A stretch of DNA of 64,000 nt from Qipengyuania sp. ABI-127-1 (GTDB lineage: Bacteria; Pseudomonadota; Alphaproteobacteria; Sphingomonadales; Sphingomonadaceae), in the NCBI GenBank assembly GCA_022953095.1, contig JALJCR010000001.1:1584501-1648500 (forward strand). Direction: 5' to 3'. Below the pieces are notes generated by a model. It did no database searches. It saw only the letters and a list, made by a program, of their open reading frames with translations, and was not told the DNA's origin. This document shows, piece by piece, positions 1 through 11,501 of the stretch (the first letter of the stretch is position 1; every line of letters begins with the position of its first letter). A program made the translations under genes and the position numbers.

Positions 1-1251
1 TTCCAGGACTGGGGCCTGAAGGCGGCGCAGCAGCGCGGCGACTGGGACGATACCAAGTCGCTGATCGCGCGCGGGCATGACAATATCATCGAGGAAGTGA
101 AGGCTTCGGGCCTTCGCGGTCGCGGGGGTGCGGGCTTCCCCACGGGGCTCAAATGGTCGTTCATGCCGAAGGAATCGAAGGACGGCCGTCCCAGCTTCCT
201 CGTCATCAATGCCGACGAATCCGAACCCGGTTCGTGCAAGGACCGCGAGATCATCCGCCACGATCCGCACAAGCTGATCGAAGGCGCACTGGTCGCCGGT
301 TACGCCATGCGGGCGAGGGCGGCCTATATCTACATCCGCGGCGAATATATCCGCGAGGCCGAGACGCTGCAGGCCGCTATCGACGAAGCCTATGACGCCG
401 GTTTGATCGGCAAGAACGCTTCAAAGTCTGGCTACGATTTCGACGTCTTCCTGCATCGCGGCGCGGGCGCATACATCTGCGGTGAAGAGACTGCGATGAT
501 CGAGAGCCTCGAAGGCAAGAAGGGTCAGCCCCGCCTCAAGCCGCCATTCCCGGCCGGCGCGGGCCTCTATGGCTGCCCGACCACGGTCAACAACGTGGAA
601 TCGATCGCCGTCGTGCCGACCATCCTGCGTCGCGGGGCAAGCTGGTTCGCGAGCTTTGGGCGTGAGAACAACAAGGGCACCAAGCTCTTCCAGATCAGCG
701 GCCATGTGAACAAGCCCTGCGTGGTCGAGGAAGCGCTTTCGATCCCGTTCAGCGAGCTGATCGAAAAGCATTGCGGCGGCATCGTGGGCGGCAAGGACAA
801 CCTCCTTGCCGTGATCCCCGGCGGTTCGTCGGTCCCGCTGGTCCCGGCCGAGCAGATCTGGGATGCGCCGATGGACTTCGACGGCCTCAAGGACCTCGGC
901 TCGGGCCTCGGCACGGCGGGTGTCATCGTTATGGACAAGTCGACCGACATCGTCCGCGCAATCAGCCGCCTGTCCTATTTCTACAAGCACGAAAGCTGCG
1001 GCCAGTGCACCCCCTGCCGTGAAGGCACGGGCTGGATGTGGCGCATGATGGAACGCCTGCGCACCGGCGACGCAGCAATCGAGGAAATCGACATGCTGCA
1101 GCAGGTCACCAAGCAGGTCGAAGGCCACACCATCTGCGCGCTGGGCGATGCAGCCGCATGGCCGATCCAGGGCCTCATCCGCCACTTCCGCCCCGAGCTC
1201 GAACGCCGGATCAATGAGCACAACGCCAAGTTCGCGGAGGCAGCGGAATGA
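1..1251 (+). CDS. nuoF: NADH-quinone oxidoreductase subunit F (5' end cut by window)
   Basis: This is the NADH- and FMN-binding peripheral-arm subunit of respiratory complex I, which takes hydride from NADH. The reading frame is open from base 1, so the true start lies left of the window; about 416 codons are present. The glycine-rich nucleotide motif ([16 protein letters not shown]) lies near residue 35. The N3 4Fe-4S ligands appear late as [12 protein letters not shown], with the fourth Cys in HTICALGD. Its TGA overlaps the next ATG by 4 bp. Unusually, the next gene is not nuoG but a small exported protein. Confidence 0.97.
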   Translation, partial: FQDWGLKAAQQRGDWDDTKSLIARGHDNIIEEVKASGLRGRGGAGFPTGLKWSFMPKESKDGRPSFLVINADESEPGSCKDREIIRHDPHKLIEGALVAGYAMRARAAYIYIRGEYIREAETLQAAIDEAYDAGLIGKNASKSGYDFDVFLHRGAGAYICGEETAMIESLEGKKGQPRLKPPFPAGAGLYGCPTTVNNVESIAVVPTILRRGASWFASFGRENNKGTKLFQISGHVNKPCVVEEALSIPFSELIEKHCGGIVGGKDNLLAVIPGGSSVPLVPAEQIWDAPMDFDGLKDLGSGLGTAGVIVMDKSTDIVRAISRLSYFYKHESCGQCTPCREGTGWMWRMMERLRTGDAAIEEIDMLQQVTKQVEGHTICALGDAAAWPIQGLIRHFRPELERRINEHNAKFAEAAE

Positions 1252-1991
1252 GGGTGTCCTGCTTGAAAGCGATCATCGTTGGTTCGATCTTCGTGGGCGT
1301 CCTCTGCGGGAGTCCAGGTCATGCCCAACTGAAGCCGCATACTCCTGCAGGCACTCGTATCGCTAGCAACCCCAAAGCGATCGATCCCGACCTTGCTCGG
1401 AAAATGAAAAAGGACTTCGCCCGCTGCATTTACGAGCGAGACGACGATGTCGTCGATCGTTTGCTAAACAGCAGCGACCCGAAGACCGTAAACTTCGAGC
1501 AACTTGGCTTTGATGAAGCCGATCTGGTCGAGAAACTTGGGATGTCCAAGTGCCTGTCCCGAGCAATGACCGACGATCAATTGAGAGCGATGATGTCGTT
1601 TCAAATGGATGGCCTGCGGCCATTGCTAGCCGAAGAAGCTTACCTGAGTGCGACACGTGAACCGCCGCAGCTTGGCCCGGACGACGATGAATTCCTTACC
1701 AACAGGGTTTTTGTAGAGTCCGGCAAAGTCGTTCAGGCTAGGCTATACGGAGCGCTTGCCGACTGTATCGTCTTCAATGCACCTGCCGATGCCGATCGTC
1801 TTTTGCGGACTACTCCCGCAAGCGATGATGAATTGGCAGCAGTGAACGCGCTTGTCCCGACGCTGGGCAGGTGCGTGACGCAGGGGCAGGAGATCGTTCT
1901 TACGCCCTTGAGCGTGAGGGCACTGGTTGCAGACGGCCTATGGTCGCGGGTGCGATTTGGTGCGGAACGTGTGATGGAGGCCGCGGAATAA
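1248..1991 (+). CDS. Hypothetical exported protein with two Cys-paired repeats, inserted between nuoF and nuoG
   Basis: Function unknown; 247 aa. Residues 1-26 look like a Sec signal peptide (basic start, hydrophobic core, cleavage after GHA), so the product is probably periplasmic. The mature part seems to contain an internal duplication. Repeat 1 has Cys60, a DRLL motif and Cys102; repeat 2 has Cys173, DRLL and Cys209. In both, a hydrophobic helical segment follows the second Cys. Each Cys pair could form a disulfide. The gene is coupled on both sides: ATGA overlap with nuoF and TAATG overlap with nuoG. By eye it is richer in A/T codons than the nuo genes, which suggests acquisition. Nothing links it chemically to complex I. 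Confidence 0.8.
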   Translation: MRVSCLKAIIVGSIFVGVLCGSPGHAQLKPHTPAGTRIASNPKAIDPDLARKMKKDFARCIYERDDDVVDRLLNSSDPKTVNFEQLGFDEADLVEKLGMSKCLSRAMTDDQLRAMMSFQMDGLRPLLAEEAYLSATREPPQLGPDDDEFLTNRVFVESGKVVQARLYGALADCIVFNAPADADRLLRTTPASDDELAAVNALVPTLGRCVTQGQEIVLTPLSVRALVADGLWSRVRFGAERVMEAAE

Positions 1992-4000
1992 TGCCTAAAG
2001 TCACCGTAGACGGACAGGAAATCGAGGTTCCGGACGGCGCGACCGTTCTTCAGGCCTGCGAGCTGGCGGGCAAGGAAATCCCACGCTTTTGCTATCACGA
2101 GCGGCTGTCGATCGCCGGCAACTGCCGCATGTGCCTGGTCGAGGTGAAACCCGGGCCGCCCAAGCCGCAGGCAAGCTGTGCGCTCCCGGCTACCGAGGGC
2201 CAAGAAATCCGCACCGACAGCGAGATGGTGAAGACCGCGCGCGAAGGCGTGATGGAATTCCTCCTTATCAACCACCCCCTCGATTGCCCGATCTGCGACC
2301 AGGGCGGCGAATGCGACCTGCAGGACCAATCGGTCGCCTATGGCCGCGGGGCGACGCGCTATGAAGAAAACAAGCGCGCGGTTACCGAGAAATATATGGG
2401 GCCGCTGATCAAGACGGTCATGACGCGCTGCATCCATTGCACGCGTTGTGTCCGGTTCAGCGAGGAAATCGCGGGCGTGGACGAGATCGGCGCGGTCGGT
2501 CGCGGCGAGGATATGCAGATCACGACCTATCTGGAACAGGCCGCCGAACACGAGTTGAGCGCCAATGTGATCGACCTGTGTCCGGTCGGTGCACTCACCT
2601 CGCGCCCCTATGCTTTCGAGGCGCGGCCGTGGGAGCTCAAGAAGACGCTCAGCATCGACGTATCCGATGCCGTCGGCGCGAACATCCGTCTCGACAGCCG
2701 TGGCCGCGAAGTCATGCGCGCGCTTCCGCGTATCAATGACGACGTCAACGAGGAATGGCTGTCCGACAAGGGCCGTTACCAGGTCGATGGCCTGACCAAG
2801 CGCCGCCTCGACAAAGTGTTCATGCGCAAGAGGGGCGGCCTCCAGCCCGCGAGCTGGGACGAGGCTTTCAAGGCTATCGCCAAGGCGAAGCCGGGCAAGG
2901 ACATTGCCGCCATCGCGGGCGACATGGTCGATTGCGAAACCATGTTCGCAGCCAAGGCGCTGCTGGAGGCTTGCGGATCGAGCCTGCTCGAAGGCCGCCA
3001 GACCGGCATGGATTACGATGTGTCGAATCTTGCCGCAGTGAATTTCAACTCGACCTTCGCGGGGATCGAGACCGCCGATGCGATCCTGATCGTCGGCAGC
3101 CACATTCGTTGGGAAGCCCCGCTGGTGAATGTCCGCCTCCGCAAGGCGGTGAAGCGCGGCGCCAAGGTTTTCGTCATCGGCCCGCGCTGGGAGACAACCT
3201 ATCCAGCCGAATTCCTCGGCGAGGACCTGTCGGTCCTGTCCAAGCTCCCGAAGGAAGTCGCCGAGGCTTTCAAGGGTGCGGAACGTCCCGCTATCATCAT
3301 GGGCGGTGCGGCTCTCGCCAAAGGCGCGCTCGGCGCGGGCCTTGCCTTCGCCGAGACTTACGGTCTCGCGAAGGATGGCTGGAACGGTTTCAACGTCATG
3401 CACTTCAGCGCCGCGCGCATGGGCGGGCTGATGCTCGGCTATGCGCAGAAGGGCGGGATGAAGGACATCGCGGCGGCGAAGCCCAAGGTGGTCATCAGCC
3501 TTGGCGCGGACGAGATGGATTTCGAACCCTTCGCCGACGCGCTCAAGGTCTATATCGGCCATCACGGCGATCGCGGTGCGCACGCGGCGGACATCATCCT
3601 GCCGGGCGCCAGCTTTGCCGAGAAGGACGGGACCTACGTCAACACCGAAGGGCGCGTGCAGTTTGCCGAGAAGGCCGTTTTCGCACCGGGTGACGCGCGC
3701 GAGGACTGGACGATCCTGCGTGCGCTGGCCGATGCGCTGGGCGTTAATGTCGGCTTCGATAGCTTCGCAGAGCTTCAGTCGGCGATGATCGCTGAAATCC
3801 CGGCGCTGGGCGAGGAAGGCCTCGCGAACTACGGGGCCTTGCCCAAGGCAGATGCTAAGGCCAAGGCAGAGGGCGTCATCAACGCCTATCCGATCAAGGA
3901 CTTCTACCTCACCAATCCGATCGCCCGCGCCAGCGCGGTGATGCAGCAGTGCTCGAGCGAACTGCTCGGCAATGGCGAGCTCGCGGAGGCTGCGGAATGA
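1991..4000 (+). CDS. nuoG: NADH-quinone oxidoreductase subunit G
   Basis: This is the iron-sulfur subunit of complex I that passes electrons from NuoF/E toward NuoI; 669 aa. The start at 1991 (MPKVTVDG) overlaps the preceding stop by one base; an upstream in-frame start at 1871 would lie inside that gene. The N-terminal 2Fe-2S domain shows [16 protein letters not shown] His-Cys cluster motif follows ([17 protein letters not shown]), then 4Fe-4S ligands (CIHCTRC and [10 protein letters not shown]). The rest is the degenerate molybdopterin-oxidoreductase domain that no longer binds molybdenum in complex I. Its length fits the alphaproteobacterial/mitochondrial form. Confidence 0.97.
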   Translation: MPKVTVDGQEIEVPDGATVLQACELAGKEIPRFCYHERLSIAGNCRMCLVEVKPGPPKPQASCALPATEGQEIRTDSEMVKTAREGVMEFLLINHPLDCPICDQGGECDLQDQSVAYGRGATRYEENKRAVTEKYMGPLIKTVMTRCIHCTRCVRFSEEIAGVDEIGAVGRGEDMQITTYLEQAAEHELSANVIDLCPVGALTSRPYAFEARPWELKKTLSIDVSDAVGANIRLDSRGREVMRALPRINDDVNEEWLSDKGRYQVDGLTKRRLDKVFMRKRGGLQPASWDEAFKAIAKAKPGKDIAAIAGDMVDCETMFAAKALLEACGSSLLEGRQTGMDYDVSNLAAVNFNSTFAGIETADAILIVGSHIRWEAPLVNVRLRKAVKRGAKVFVIGPRWETTYPAEFLGEDLSVLSKLPKEVAEAFKGAERPAIIMGGAALAKGALGAGLAFAETYGLAKDGWNGFNVMHFSAARMGGLMLGYAQKGGMKDIAAAKPKVVISLGADEMDFEPFADALKVYIGHHGDRGAHAADIILPGASFAEKDGTYVNTEGRVQFAEKAVFAPGDAREDWTILRALADALGVNVGFDSFAELQSAMIAEIPALGEEGLANYGALPKADAKAKAEGVINAYPIKDFYLTNPIARASAVMQQCSSELLGNGELAEAAE

Positions 4001-5058
4001 CCGAATTCTTCCAATCCCTCGGCATGAACTACGAATGGGCGTGGTTCACCGCGACGATCGCGGGCATCCTGCTGATCGCGCTGCCGCTGATGCTGGCGGT
4101 CGCGATGATAATCTATGTCGACCGCAAAGTCTGGGCGGCGATCAATTTGCGCCGCGGCCCGAATGTGGTCGGCCCCTTCGGCTTGCTGCAGAGCTTTGCC
4201 GACGGTCTGAAGGTGTTCCTGCAGGAAACCATCATTCCGAGCGCGGCGAACAAGGGTATCTTCCTGCTCGCACCGATCGTGACTTTCACGGTCGCGCTGC
4301 TCGCCTGGGCGGTGATCCCCTTCGATGCGGGCGTTGTGCTTGCCGATATCAACGTCGGCCTGCTCTACGTCCTCGCGATCAGTTCCCTCGGCGTTTACGG
4401 CGTGGTCATGAGCGGGTGGGCGAGTAACTCGAAATACCCGTTCTTTTCGGCCATGCGTGCCGCCGCGCAGATGATCAGCTATGAAGTCTCGATCGGCTTC
4501 ATCCTCGTCTGCGTCGTGCTGTTCGCAGGCACGTTCAACCTGTCCGGCATTGTCGCCGCGCAGCAGCAGTTCGGCCTCGGCATCATCAATGCCTATGTCG
4601 TGCACCCGCTGATCTTCCCGATCTGGGTGATGTTCTTCATCTCCTGCCTTGCCGAAACGCAGCGCGTGCCCTTCGACCTGACCGAGGCGGAGAGCGAGCT
4701 CGTCGCGGGTTACCAGACCGAATACAGCTCGATGAGCTTCGCGCTCTTCTGGCTGGGCGAATACGCCAACATCCTGCTGATGTGCTCGCTCAACACGGTC
4801 CTGTTCTTCGGTGGCTGGCTCCCCCCGCTCGATATCGACCTCATTCCGTGGTTCGATGTGCCGGGGATCGTCTGGTTCCTGCTGAAGACCTTCTTCTTCT
4901 TCTTCATGTTCAGCTGGGTCATGGCCACCGTACCGCGCTATCGCTACGACCAGTTGATGCGTTTGGGCTGGAAGGTCTTCCTGCCGCTCAGCCTTGGCTT
5001 CGTCGTTGTCATTTCCGGATATCTCATGGCCACCGGCCACTATGGAGCCGCCGCATGA
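3997..5058 (+). CDS. nuoH: NADH-quinone oxidoreductase subunit H
   Basis: This is the membrane subunit that forms the quinone-binding chamber at the joint of the two complex I arms; 353 aa. The start at 3997 overlaps nuoG's TGA in an ATGA. Family signatures are the [12 protein letters not shown] loop after the first helix and the acidic [20 protein letters not shown] loop. About eight hydrophobic helices are visible. The C-terminal [16 protein letters not shown] motif is typical. It is coupled to nuoI by an ATGA overlap. Confidence 0.97.
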   Translation: MTEFFQSLGMNYEWAWFTATIAGILLIALPLMLAVAMIIYVDRKVWAAINLRRGPNVVGPFGLLQSFADGLKVFLQETIIPSAANKGIFLLAPIVTFTVALLAWAVIPFDAGVVLADINVGLLYVLAISSLGVYGVVMSGWASNSKYPFFSAMRAAAQMISYEVSIGFILVCVVLFAGTFNLSGIVAAQQQFGLGIINAYVVHPLIFPIWVMFFISCLAETQRVPFDLTEAESELVAGYQTEYSSMSFALFWLGEYANILLMCSLNTVLFFGGWLPPLDIDLIPWFDVPGIVWFLLKTFFFFFMFSWVMATVPRYRYDQLMRLGWKVFLPLSLGFVVVISGYLMATGHYGAAA

Positions 5059-5540
5059 GCGTCGCGCATCTGATCAAGTCGTTCACCCTGTGGGAGTTCG
5101 TGAAGGCGCACGCCCTCACGCTGAAGTACTTCTTCAAGCCAAAGGTGACGATCAATTACCCGTTCGAGAAGAACCCGATCAGCCCGCGTTTCCGCGGTGA
5201 GCATGCGCTGCGCCGCTATCCCAACGGGGAAGAACGCTGCATCGCCTGCAAACTGTGCGAGGCCGTGTGCCCCGCGCAGGCGATCACGATCGAGAGCGAA
5301 CCGCGCGAGGACGGCAGCCGCCGCACCACGCGCTACGATATCGACATGACCAAGTGCATCTACTGCGGCTTCTGCCAGGAAGCCTGCCCGGTCGATGCGA
5401 TCGTCGAAGGACCGAACTTCGAATACGCGACCGAAACGCGCGAGGAACTGCTGTACGACAAGGCGAAATTGCTGGCCAACGGGGACAAGTGGGAGCGTGC
5501 GATCGCCGCGAACCTTGAAGCCGACGCGCCCTATCGCTAA
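5055..5540 (+). CDS. nuoI: NADH-quinone oxidoreductase subunit I
   Basis: This 8Fe ferredoxin-like subunit carries clusters N6a and N6b and hands electrons to N2; 161 aa. Two full ligand sets are present: [12 protein letters not shown] and [12 protein letters not shown]. The amphipathic N-terminus ([19 protein letters not shown]) lies on the membrane. The start at 5055 overlaps the nuoH stop, whereas a much longer in-frame extension to 4782 would lie inside nuoH. Confidence 0.97.
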   Translation: MSVAHLIKSFTLWEFVKAHALTLKYFFKPKVTINYPFEKNPISPRFRGEHALRRYPNGEERCIACKLCEAVCPAQAITIESEPREDGSRRTTRYDIDMTKCIYCGFCQEACPVDAIVEGPNFEYATETREELLYDKAKLLANGDKWERAIAANLEADAPYR

Positions 5541-5567
5541 CCGCCGCGCCAACGAGAAACGGGGCCA

Positions 5568-6191
5568 ATGATTCAGATTATCGCCTTCTACCTGTTCGCT
5601 GCACTGGTCATCGCCAGCGCCGTCATGGTGATCATGGCGCGCAACCCGGTGCATTCGGTGCTGTGGCTGATCCTCGCCTTCTTCAACGCCAGCGGCCTGA
5701 TGGTGCTGGTGGGCGCGGAATTCATCGCAATGCTGTTGCTGATCGTCTATGTCGGCGCGGTTGCGGTGCTGTTTCTGTTCGTCGTGATGATGCTCGACAT
5801 CGATTTCGCCGAACTGCGCGCCGGATTCATCGCGAATTTTCCGCTCGGCATCGCCATCGCGTTGATCCTGGCTGCCGAGCTGATTTTCGGCATCGGGGCT
5901 TACCAGGCGGGGCAACTCGACCTTGGGGTTGCGGATGGGCGTGCATCGCCGATGCTCGAAGCTTCGAACACGGCCAATATCGGGGCTTTGCTCTACAGCG
6001 ACTATGTCTTCCTGTTCGAAGCTGCCGGTATCATCCTGCTCGTGGCCATGGTGGGGGCGATCGTTCTCACCCATCGCAAGCACCCCGGCGGCAGACGCGG
6101 TCACCAGGATATCGGCAAGCAGAATCGTCGCAATCCCGATGAAGCGACTGTCATGAGACAGCCCGAAGTGGGCAAGGGGGTAGAGCTGTGA
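5568..6191 (+). CDS. nuoJ: NADH-quinone oxidoreductase subunit J
   Basis: A small membrane subunit of the proton-pumping arm (207 aa) with five hydrophobic helices. The conserved third helix has its pi-bulge region around [17 protein letters not shown]. The C-terminal ~35 residues form a basic hydrophilic tail. The spacer to nuoI is only 27 bp, and the stop overlaps the nuoK GTG start. Confidence 0.95.
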   Translation: MIQIIAFYLFAALVIASAVMVIMARNPVHSVLWLILAFFNASGLMVLVGAEFIAMLLLIVYVGAVAVLFLFVVMMLDIDFAELRAGFIANFPLGIAIALILAAELIFGIGAYQAGQLDLGVADGRASPMLEASNTANIGALLYSDYVFLFEAAGIILLVAMVGAIVLTHRKHPGGRRGHQDIGKQNRRNPDEATVMRQPEVGKGVEL

Positions 6192-6493
6192 TCGGCATCG
6201 AACACTATATCGTCGTCAGCGCTCTGCTTTTCGTGCTGGGTGTGCTGGGCATCTTCCTGAACCGGAAGAACATCATCGTCATTCTGATGGCGATCGAACT
6301 CATACTGCTCAGTGTAAACCTGCAACTGGTGGCTTTCAGCGCCTTCCTTGGCGATCTGGTCGGGCAGGTGTTCGCCATGTTTGTCCTGACGGTCGCTGCG
6401 GCAGAGGCTGCTGTCGGGCTCGCCATTCTTGTCATCTATTTCCGTGGCCGCGGCACGATCGCGGTCGACGATGTCGACCGGCTGAAGGGGTAA
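6188..6493 (+). CDS. nuoK: NADH-quinone oxidoreductase subunit K
   Basis: A three-helix antiporter-like subunit (101 aa, the usual size). It carries the membrane-embedded glutamates in [12 protein letters not shown] and [12 protein letters not shown] that belong to the hydrophilic axis of the proton arm. It starts with GTG at 6188, overlapping the nuoJ stop (GTGA). Confidence 0.96.
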   Translation: MIGIEHYIVVSALLFVLGVLGIFLNRKNIIVILMAIELILLSVNLQLVAFSAFLGDLVGQVFAMFVLTVAAAEAAVGLAILVIYFRGRGTIAVDDVDRLKG

Positions 6494-6499
6494 GCCACG

Positions 6500-8491
6500 G
6501 TGCATCCGATCCTTCTTATCGTCTTCCTGCCGCTGCTTGCGGCGATCGTTGCAGGGCTGGTCAACAAGTCCGCGCCCAGCATATTCGCCAAGTCGATCAC
6601 GACTGGCGCGCTGTTCGTCAGTGCCGCGCTGAGCTGGCCGATTTTCCTCGGTTTCGTGGGCGGGACCTACGAACCGACGGTCGTGCCGGTGCTCAAATGG
6701 GTACAGTCGGGTACGCTGACCTTCGACTGGGCGTTGCGTGTCGACACGCTGACCGCAGTGATGCTGGTGGTGATCAACACCGTCTCCGCGCTCGTTCACC
6801 TGTATAGCTGGGGCTATATGGAAGAAGACCCGGATCAGCCGCGGTTCTTCGCCTACCTCTCGCTCTTCACCTTCGCCATGCTGATGCTGGTGACCGCCGA
6901 CAATCTGGTTCAGATGTTCTTCGGTTGGGAAGGGGTGGGCCTTGCCAGCTACCTGCTCATCGGTTTCTGGTTCAAGAAGCCCAGCGCCAACGCCGCCGCG
7001 ATCAAGGCCTTCGTGGTCAATCGCGTGGGCGACCTCGGCTTCATGCTCGGCATTTTCGGCACCTATCTGGTGTTCGACACGGTCTCGATCAGCGAGATCC
7101 TGGCGGCTGCTCCCGGCATGAGCGGGGCATCGATCGGATTCCTCGGCTACACTGTCTATACGATGGATGTGCTGTGCATCCTGCTGTTCATCGGTGCGAT
7201 GGGCAAATCCGCGCAGCTTGGCCTGCACACCTGGCTTCCCGATGCGATGGAAGGCCCGACACCGGTCTCCGCGCTGATCCACGCCGCTACGATGGTCACT
7301 GCCGGCGTGTTCATGGTCGTCCGGCTATCGCCCATGTTCGAAACAGCTCCTATCGCGCTTGGCTTGGTGACCTTTGTCGGCGCCGCGACCTGTATCTTCG
7401 CCGCCACTGTCGGCACGACGCAGTGGGACATCAAGCGCGTCATCGCCTATTCGACCTGTTCGCAGCTCGGCTACATGTTCTTTGCTGCTGGCGTGGGCGC
7501 ATACGGCGCGGCCATGTTCCACCTGTTTACGCACGCCTTCTTCAAGGCGCTGCTGTTCCTGGGCGCAGGCTCGGTCATCCACGCGATGCACCACGAACAG
7601 GACATGCGCTATTACGGCAACCTGCGTAAGCATATCCCGCTGACCTTCTGGGCGATGATGATGGGCACGCTGGCGATTACCGGGGTGGGCGTCTATCATC
7701 TGGGTGTCGGTTTCGCCGGTTTCTGGTCGAAAGATGCGATCATCGAAGTCGCCTTTGCACGCGGCACGGAACTCGGCAATTTCGCCTTCTGGATGGGTGT
7801 GTTCGCCGCGCTGCTGACCAGTTTCTATAGTTGGCGTCTGATGTTCCTCACCTTCTGGGGCAAGCCGCGCTGGATCGAGAGCGAACACATCCAGCACAGC
7901 GTTCACAAGACACCTGAAGAAGCGGGCGAGGATACCACCGGGGGCTATCACCCGCATGAAAGCCCGATTTCGATGCTTGTCCCACTTGGCGTTCTGTCGA
8001 TAGGTGCCGTGTTGGCCGGTCAGATTTTCGCGCCGACCTTCCTCGACGATGCGGCGTTCTGGGGCAGCTCGATCTTCTATAACGAGCCGTTGATCCACGC
8101 GATGCACGCCGTGCCTTACTGGGTGAAGTATTCGGCGTTGGTGGTGATGCTGATCGGCCTGTTGGTCGCCTGGCTGGCCTATATCAAGGACACCAGCATT
8201 CCGGGTAAGACCGCCGAACAGCTCGGCCCGATCTATCGCTTCCTCTACAACAAGTGGTATTTCGACGAACTCTACCACTATCTCTTCGTGGTCCCGGCCT
8301 TCTGGCTTGGCCGCCAGTTCTGGAAACTCGGCGATGTCGGCACGATCGACCGCTTCGGCCCCAACGGCGTGGCCTGGGTCGTCGAGAAGGGGGCCGTCGG
8401 CGCCCGCAAGTTCCAGACCGGATATCTGTATAGCTATGCGCTGGTGATGCTTCTCGGGCTCGTCGCCGCGATCACCTGGGTGCTGTTCTGA
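6500..8491 (+). CDS. nuoL: NADH-quinone oxidoreductase subunit L
   Basis: The distal antiporter-like, proton-translocating subunit with the long lateral helix; 663 aa, GTG start. The Proton_antipo_N region at the start includes [19 protein letters not shown]. The core has [18 protein letters not shown] (conserved Glu) and the [20 protein letters not shown] motif. The last ~150 residues hold the lateral helix and a final anchoring helix. It follows nuoK by 6 bp, and its TGA shares a base with nuoM's ATG. Confidence 0.97.
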   Translation: MHPILLIVFLPLLAAIVAGLVNKSAPSIFAKSITTGALFVSAALSWPIFLGFVGGTYEPTVVPVLKWVQSGTLTFDWALRVDTLTAVMLVVINTVSALVHLYSWGYMEEDPDQPRFFAYLSLFTFAMLMLVTADNLVQMFFGWEGVGLASYLLIGFWFKKPSANAAAIKAFVVNRVGDLGFMLGIFGTYLVFDTVSISEILAAAPGMSGASIGFLGYTVYTMDVLCILLFIGAMGKSAQLGLHTWLPDAMEGPTPVSALIHAATMVTAGVFMVVRLSPMFETAPIALGLVTFVGAATCIFAATVGTTQWDIKRVIAYSTCSQLGYMFFAAGVGAYGAAMFHLFTHAFFKALLFLGAGSVIHAMHHEQDMRYYGNLRKHIPLTFWAMMMGTLAITGVGVYHLGVGFAGFWSKDAIIEVAFARGTELGNFAFWMGVFAALLTSFYSWRLMFLTFWGKPRWIESEHIQHSVHKTPEEAGEDTTGGYHPHESPISMLVPLGVLSIGAVLAGQIFAPTFLDDAAFWGSSIFYNEPLIHAMHAVPYWVKYSALVVMLIGLLVAWLAYIKDTSIPGKTAEQLGPIYRFLYNKWYFDELYHYLFVVPAFWLGRQFWKLGDVGTIDRFGPNGVAWVVEKGAVGARKFQTGYLYSYALVMLLGLVAAITWVLF

Positions 8492-10035
8492 TGGAGTTTC
8501 CCATCCTTTCCCTGATGCTCGCCATCCCGCTGGCCGGCGCAATCGCCTGCCTTTTCCTCGGGGCACAGGCCGCGCGGATGACCGCGTTGCTGGCCACGCT
8601 GGTCAATCTTGCTCTCGGCATTCTCCTCTGGGTGAATTTCGAGATCGGCGGGCCGCAGTGGCAGTTCGTCGAGCGCGCCGAAATCTTCGCCGTCTTCAGC
8701 TATGCCCTGGGGATAGACGGTATTGCGCTCATGCTGATCATGCTCAGCGTGTTCCTGATGCCGATCTGCATCCTCGCCTCCTGGGACGCGATCACCAAGC
8801 GCGTGGGCGAATACATGAGCGCCTTCCTGCTGATGGAAGTGCTGATGATCGGCGTGTTCGCCGCGCAGGACCTCTACCTGTTCTACATCTTCTTCGAAGC
8901 CGGTCTGATCCCGATGTATCTGATCATCGGCGTGTGGGGAGGCGATAACCGCATCTACGCCTCGTATAAGTTCTTCCTCTACACGCTGCTCGGCTCGGTC
9001 CTGATGCTGATCGCGATGATGTGGATGGTGAACCAGGCGGGCACCACCGACATCCCGACCCTGCTGAATTACGACTTCGATCCTTCGGCGCAGACCTGGC
9101 TGTGGCTTGCCTTCTTCGCCAGCTTCGCGGTCAAAATGCCGATGTGGCCGGTCCACACCTGGCTGCCCGACGCGCACGTTCAGGCGCCGACCGCCGGTTC
9201 GGTAATCCTTGCCGGCGTATTGCTGAAGCTCGGCGGCTACGGTTTCATCCGCTTCAGCCTGCCGATGTTCCCCGAAGCGAGCGAACAGTTCGCCTGGCTC
9301 GTCTACATCCTCTCGATGGTCGCGGTGATCTACACCTCGCTGGTCGCGCTGGTACAGAACGACATGAAGAAGCTGATCGCCTATTCCTCGGTCGCCCACA
9401 TGGCGATCGTGACCGTCGGCCTGTTCGCCTTCAACGTGCAGGGCATAGAGGGCGCGATGATGGTCATGCTCGGACACGGCCTCGTCTCGGGTGCACTGTT
9501 CCTGTGCGTGGGCGTCATTTACGATCGCCTGCACACCCGCGAGATCGCGCGTTATGGCGGGCTGTCGATCAACATGCCGAAATACGCGCTGTTCTTCCTG
9601 CTGTTCACCATGGCCAGCATCGGCCTGCCGGGCACCAGCAACTTCATCGGCGAATTCCTCGCGCTGGCCGGGATCTACAAGGTTTCGACATTGGTAACGC
9701 TGGTCTGCACCACGGGTATCATCCTGGGCGCCGCCTATATGCTTTACCTCTATCGCCGCGTGGCCTTTGGCGAACAGAAGAACGCCGATGCGGCCGCCAT
9801 GCCCGATCTCAACGCCCGTGAATGGGCCATGCTCGCCCCGATCGCAGCCGCCGTGTTGTGGATGGGCGTCTATCCGGAAAGCTTCCTTGCCCCCATGCGT
9901 CAGGACATTGCCGCACTCGAGGCGCGCATCGCACGTGCCGCACCCGATTTCGACGCCGACAATGTGATCGGCACCCCGCGCGAGCATAATGCGAATTATG
10001 TCGCGGCGGCCCATGGTGAGGAGGGAGCGCACTGA
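8491..10035 (+). CDS. nuoM: NADH-quinone oxidoreductase subunit M
   Basis: The middle antiporter-like proton channel of complex I; 514 aa and about 14 helices. The key Glu sits in FFEAGLIPMYLIIGVWGG, and the channel Lys/His region is MPMWPVHTWLPDAHVQAPT. The loop NDMKKLIAYSSVAHMAI is typical. It overlaps nuoL and nuoN by one base each (TGATG). Confidence 0.97.
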   Translation: MEFPILSLMLAIPLAGAIACLFLGAQAARMTALLATLVNLALGILLWVNFEIGGPQWQFVERAEIFAVFSYALGIDGIALMLIMLSVFLMPICILASWDAITKRVGEYMSAFLLMEVLMIGVFAAQDLYLFYIFFEAGLIPMYLIIGVWGGDNRIYASYKFFLYTLLGSVLMLIAMMWMVNQAGTTDIPTLLNYDFDPSAQTWLWLAFFASFAVKMPMWPVHTWLPDAHVQAPTAGSVILAGVLLKLGGYGFIRFSLPMFPEASEQFAWLVYILSMVAVIYTSLVALVQNDMKKLIAYSSVAHMAIVTVGLFAFNVQGIEGAMMVMLGHGLVSGALFLCVGVIYDRLHTREIARYGGLSINMPKYALFFLLFTMASIGLPGTSNFIGEFLALAGIYKVSTLVTLVCTTGIILGAAYMLYLYRRVAFGEQKNADAAAMPDLNAREWAMLAPIAAAVLWMGVYPESFLAPMRQDIAALEARIARAAPDFDADNVIGTPREHNANYVAAAHGEEGAH

Positions 10036-11501
10036 TGTCCTATGCAAGCTCTCTTTACCTGACCGGGGCTGAGGTCGGGCTTTCGCTGTTTGGGCTCGTT
10101 CTTCTGCTGGTGAGTGCCTGGAGCGGTCCCAGGTCGGGACGTCTGCTGACGGTAGTTACCGTTGCCGCGCTCGTCGCCGCTGCGGTGTTCAGCGCCCACC
10201 TTTTCGGCCGTGCCTCCGGTGGTGACGCAGTCGTGCGCGCCTTTGGCGATCTCTATCGCGCCGATGCTTTCGGCAGCTTCGCCAAGGTTCTGATCTATCT
10301 TGCGACCGCGGCCGTTCTCGTTGTGACACCGCGTTTCTTCGCGCAGGTCGGCGGGTATCGCGGCGAATACCCTGTTCTGATGCTCTTCAATGCGGTCGGC
10401 ATGGGCATGATGGTCTCGGCCAGCGATCTGATGACGCTCTATATCGGCCTCGAAATGTCGAGCCTGTCGAGCTACATCCTCGCAAGCTTCCTGCGGCAGG
10501 ATGACCGCTCGGCCGAAGCAGGGCTCAAATACTTCGTTCTCGGCGCGCTGGCTTCGGGCATCATTCTTTACGGCGTGAGCCTGGTTTACGGCTTTACCGG
10601 CACGACCAATTACGAAGGAATTCGCGCCGCTTTCGACACCAATTTCTCGACCGGTGCGCTGTTCGGCGTGGTCTTCGTGCTGGCAGGGCTAGCTTTCAAG
10701 GTGAGCGCCGTGCCGTTCCACATGTGGACGCCGGACGTGTATGAAGGCGCTCCGACACCCGTCACCGCGTTCTTCGCCAGTGCCCCGAAAGTTGCGGCAA
10801 TGGGGATGTTGCTGCGAATGGCGATGGATCCCTTCGCGGGTGAAGTCGATAGCTGGCGGCAAATCGTGATCTTCGCCGCGCTCGCCTCGATCGTGGTCGG
10901 TGCGCTGGGCGCGATCAGCCAGCAGAACCTGAAACGCCTGCTTGCCTATTCGTCGATCAACAATGTCGGCTTTATCCTGATCGGTCTGGCAGCGGCCACT
11001 CCGGCGGGCGTGGCCGGTGCGTTGACTTATCTCACCATCTATGTGGCGATGGTGGTCGGCAGTTTTACGGCCCTGCTCATGCTGCGCGATCCGACAGGCA
11101 ACAATCTGGAAACCTTCGCAGACATTTCCGGCCTGTCGACCAGGCGTCCCGCACTTGCCTGGTCACTGCTGGCCGTGATGTTCAGCCTTGCCGGCATTCC
11201 GCCGCTATTCGGCTTTTGGGGCAAGTTCGTGGTGTTCCAGGCCGCAGTGCAAGCCGATCTCGTCGCGCTGGCCGCCATCGGTATCGCGGCCAGCGTGATC
11301 GGTGCCTTCTACTACCTCAAGTTCATCAAGGTGATGTTCTTCGACGAGCCTATGCGCGAAGTCGAAGCGAGCAGCCCGATGGGACACTGGGCGGTGTTGG
11401 CCATCTGTGTCGCGATCATTTCGCCGCTCGGCTACCTGCTGACCATACCGCTGGGTGAGTGGACGGCGCAGGCGGCGGCGTCCTTCGTCGCCGCGATGTG
11501 A
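10035..11501 (+). CDS. nuoN: NADH-quinone oxidoreductase subunit N
   Basis: The proximal antiporter-like subunit, last in the nuo run; 488 aa. Typical motifs are YIGLEMSSLSSYILASF, VPFHMWTPDVYEGAPTPVTAFFA and NLKRLLAYSSINNVGF. The family's usual helix count is consistent with the hydrophobic profile. Its TGA overlaps the GTG chosen for birA, so the downstream genes are probably read with the nuo operon. Confidence 0.97.
   Translation: MSYASSLYLTGAEVGLSLFGLVLLLVSAWSGPRSGRLLTVVTVAALVAAAVFSAHLFGRASGGDAVVRAFGDLYRADAFGSFAKVLIYLATAAVLVVTPRFFAQVGGYRGEYPVLMLFNAVGMGMMVSASDLMTLYIGLEMSSLSSYILASFLRQDDRSAEAGLKYFVLGALASGIILYGVSLVYGFTGTTNYEGIRAAFDTNFSTGALFGVVFVLAGLAFKVSAVPFHMWTPDVYEGAPTPVTAFFASAPKVAAMGMLLRMAMDPFAGEVDSWRQIVIFAALASIVVGALGAISQQNLKRLLAYSSINNVGFILIGLAAATPAGVAGALTYLTIYVAMVVGSFTALLMLRDPTGNNLETFADISGLSTRRPALAWSLLAVMFSLAGIPPLFGFWGKFVVFQAAVQADLVALAAIGIAASVIGAFYYLKFIKVMFFDEPMREVEASSPMGHWAVLAICVAIISPLGYLLTIPLGEWTAQAAASFVAAM

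Noticed and set aside
1733-3583. Long open frame of 616 codons on the minus strand
   Set aside because: It is antisense to nuoG and the preceding gene, follows the codon shadow of GC-rich coding DNA and has no family resemblance.
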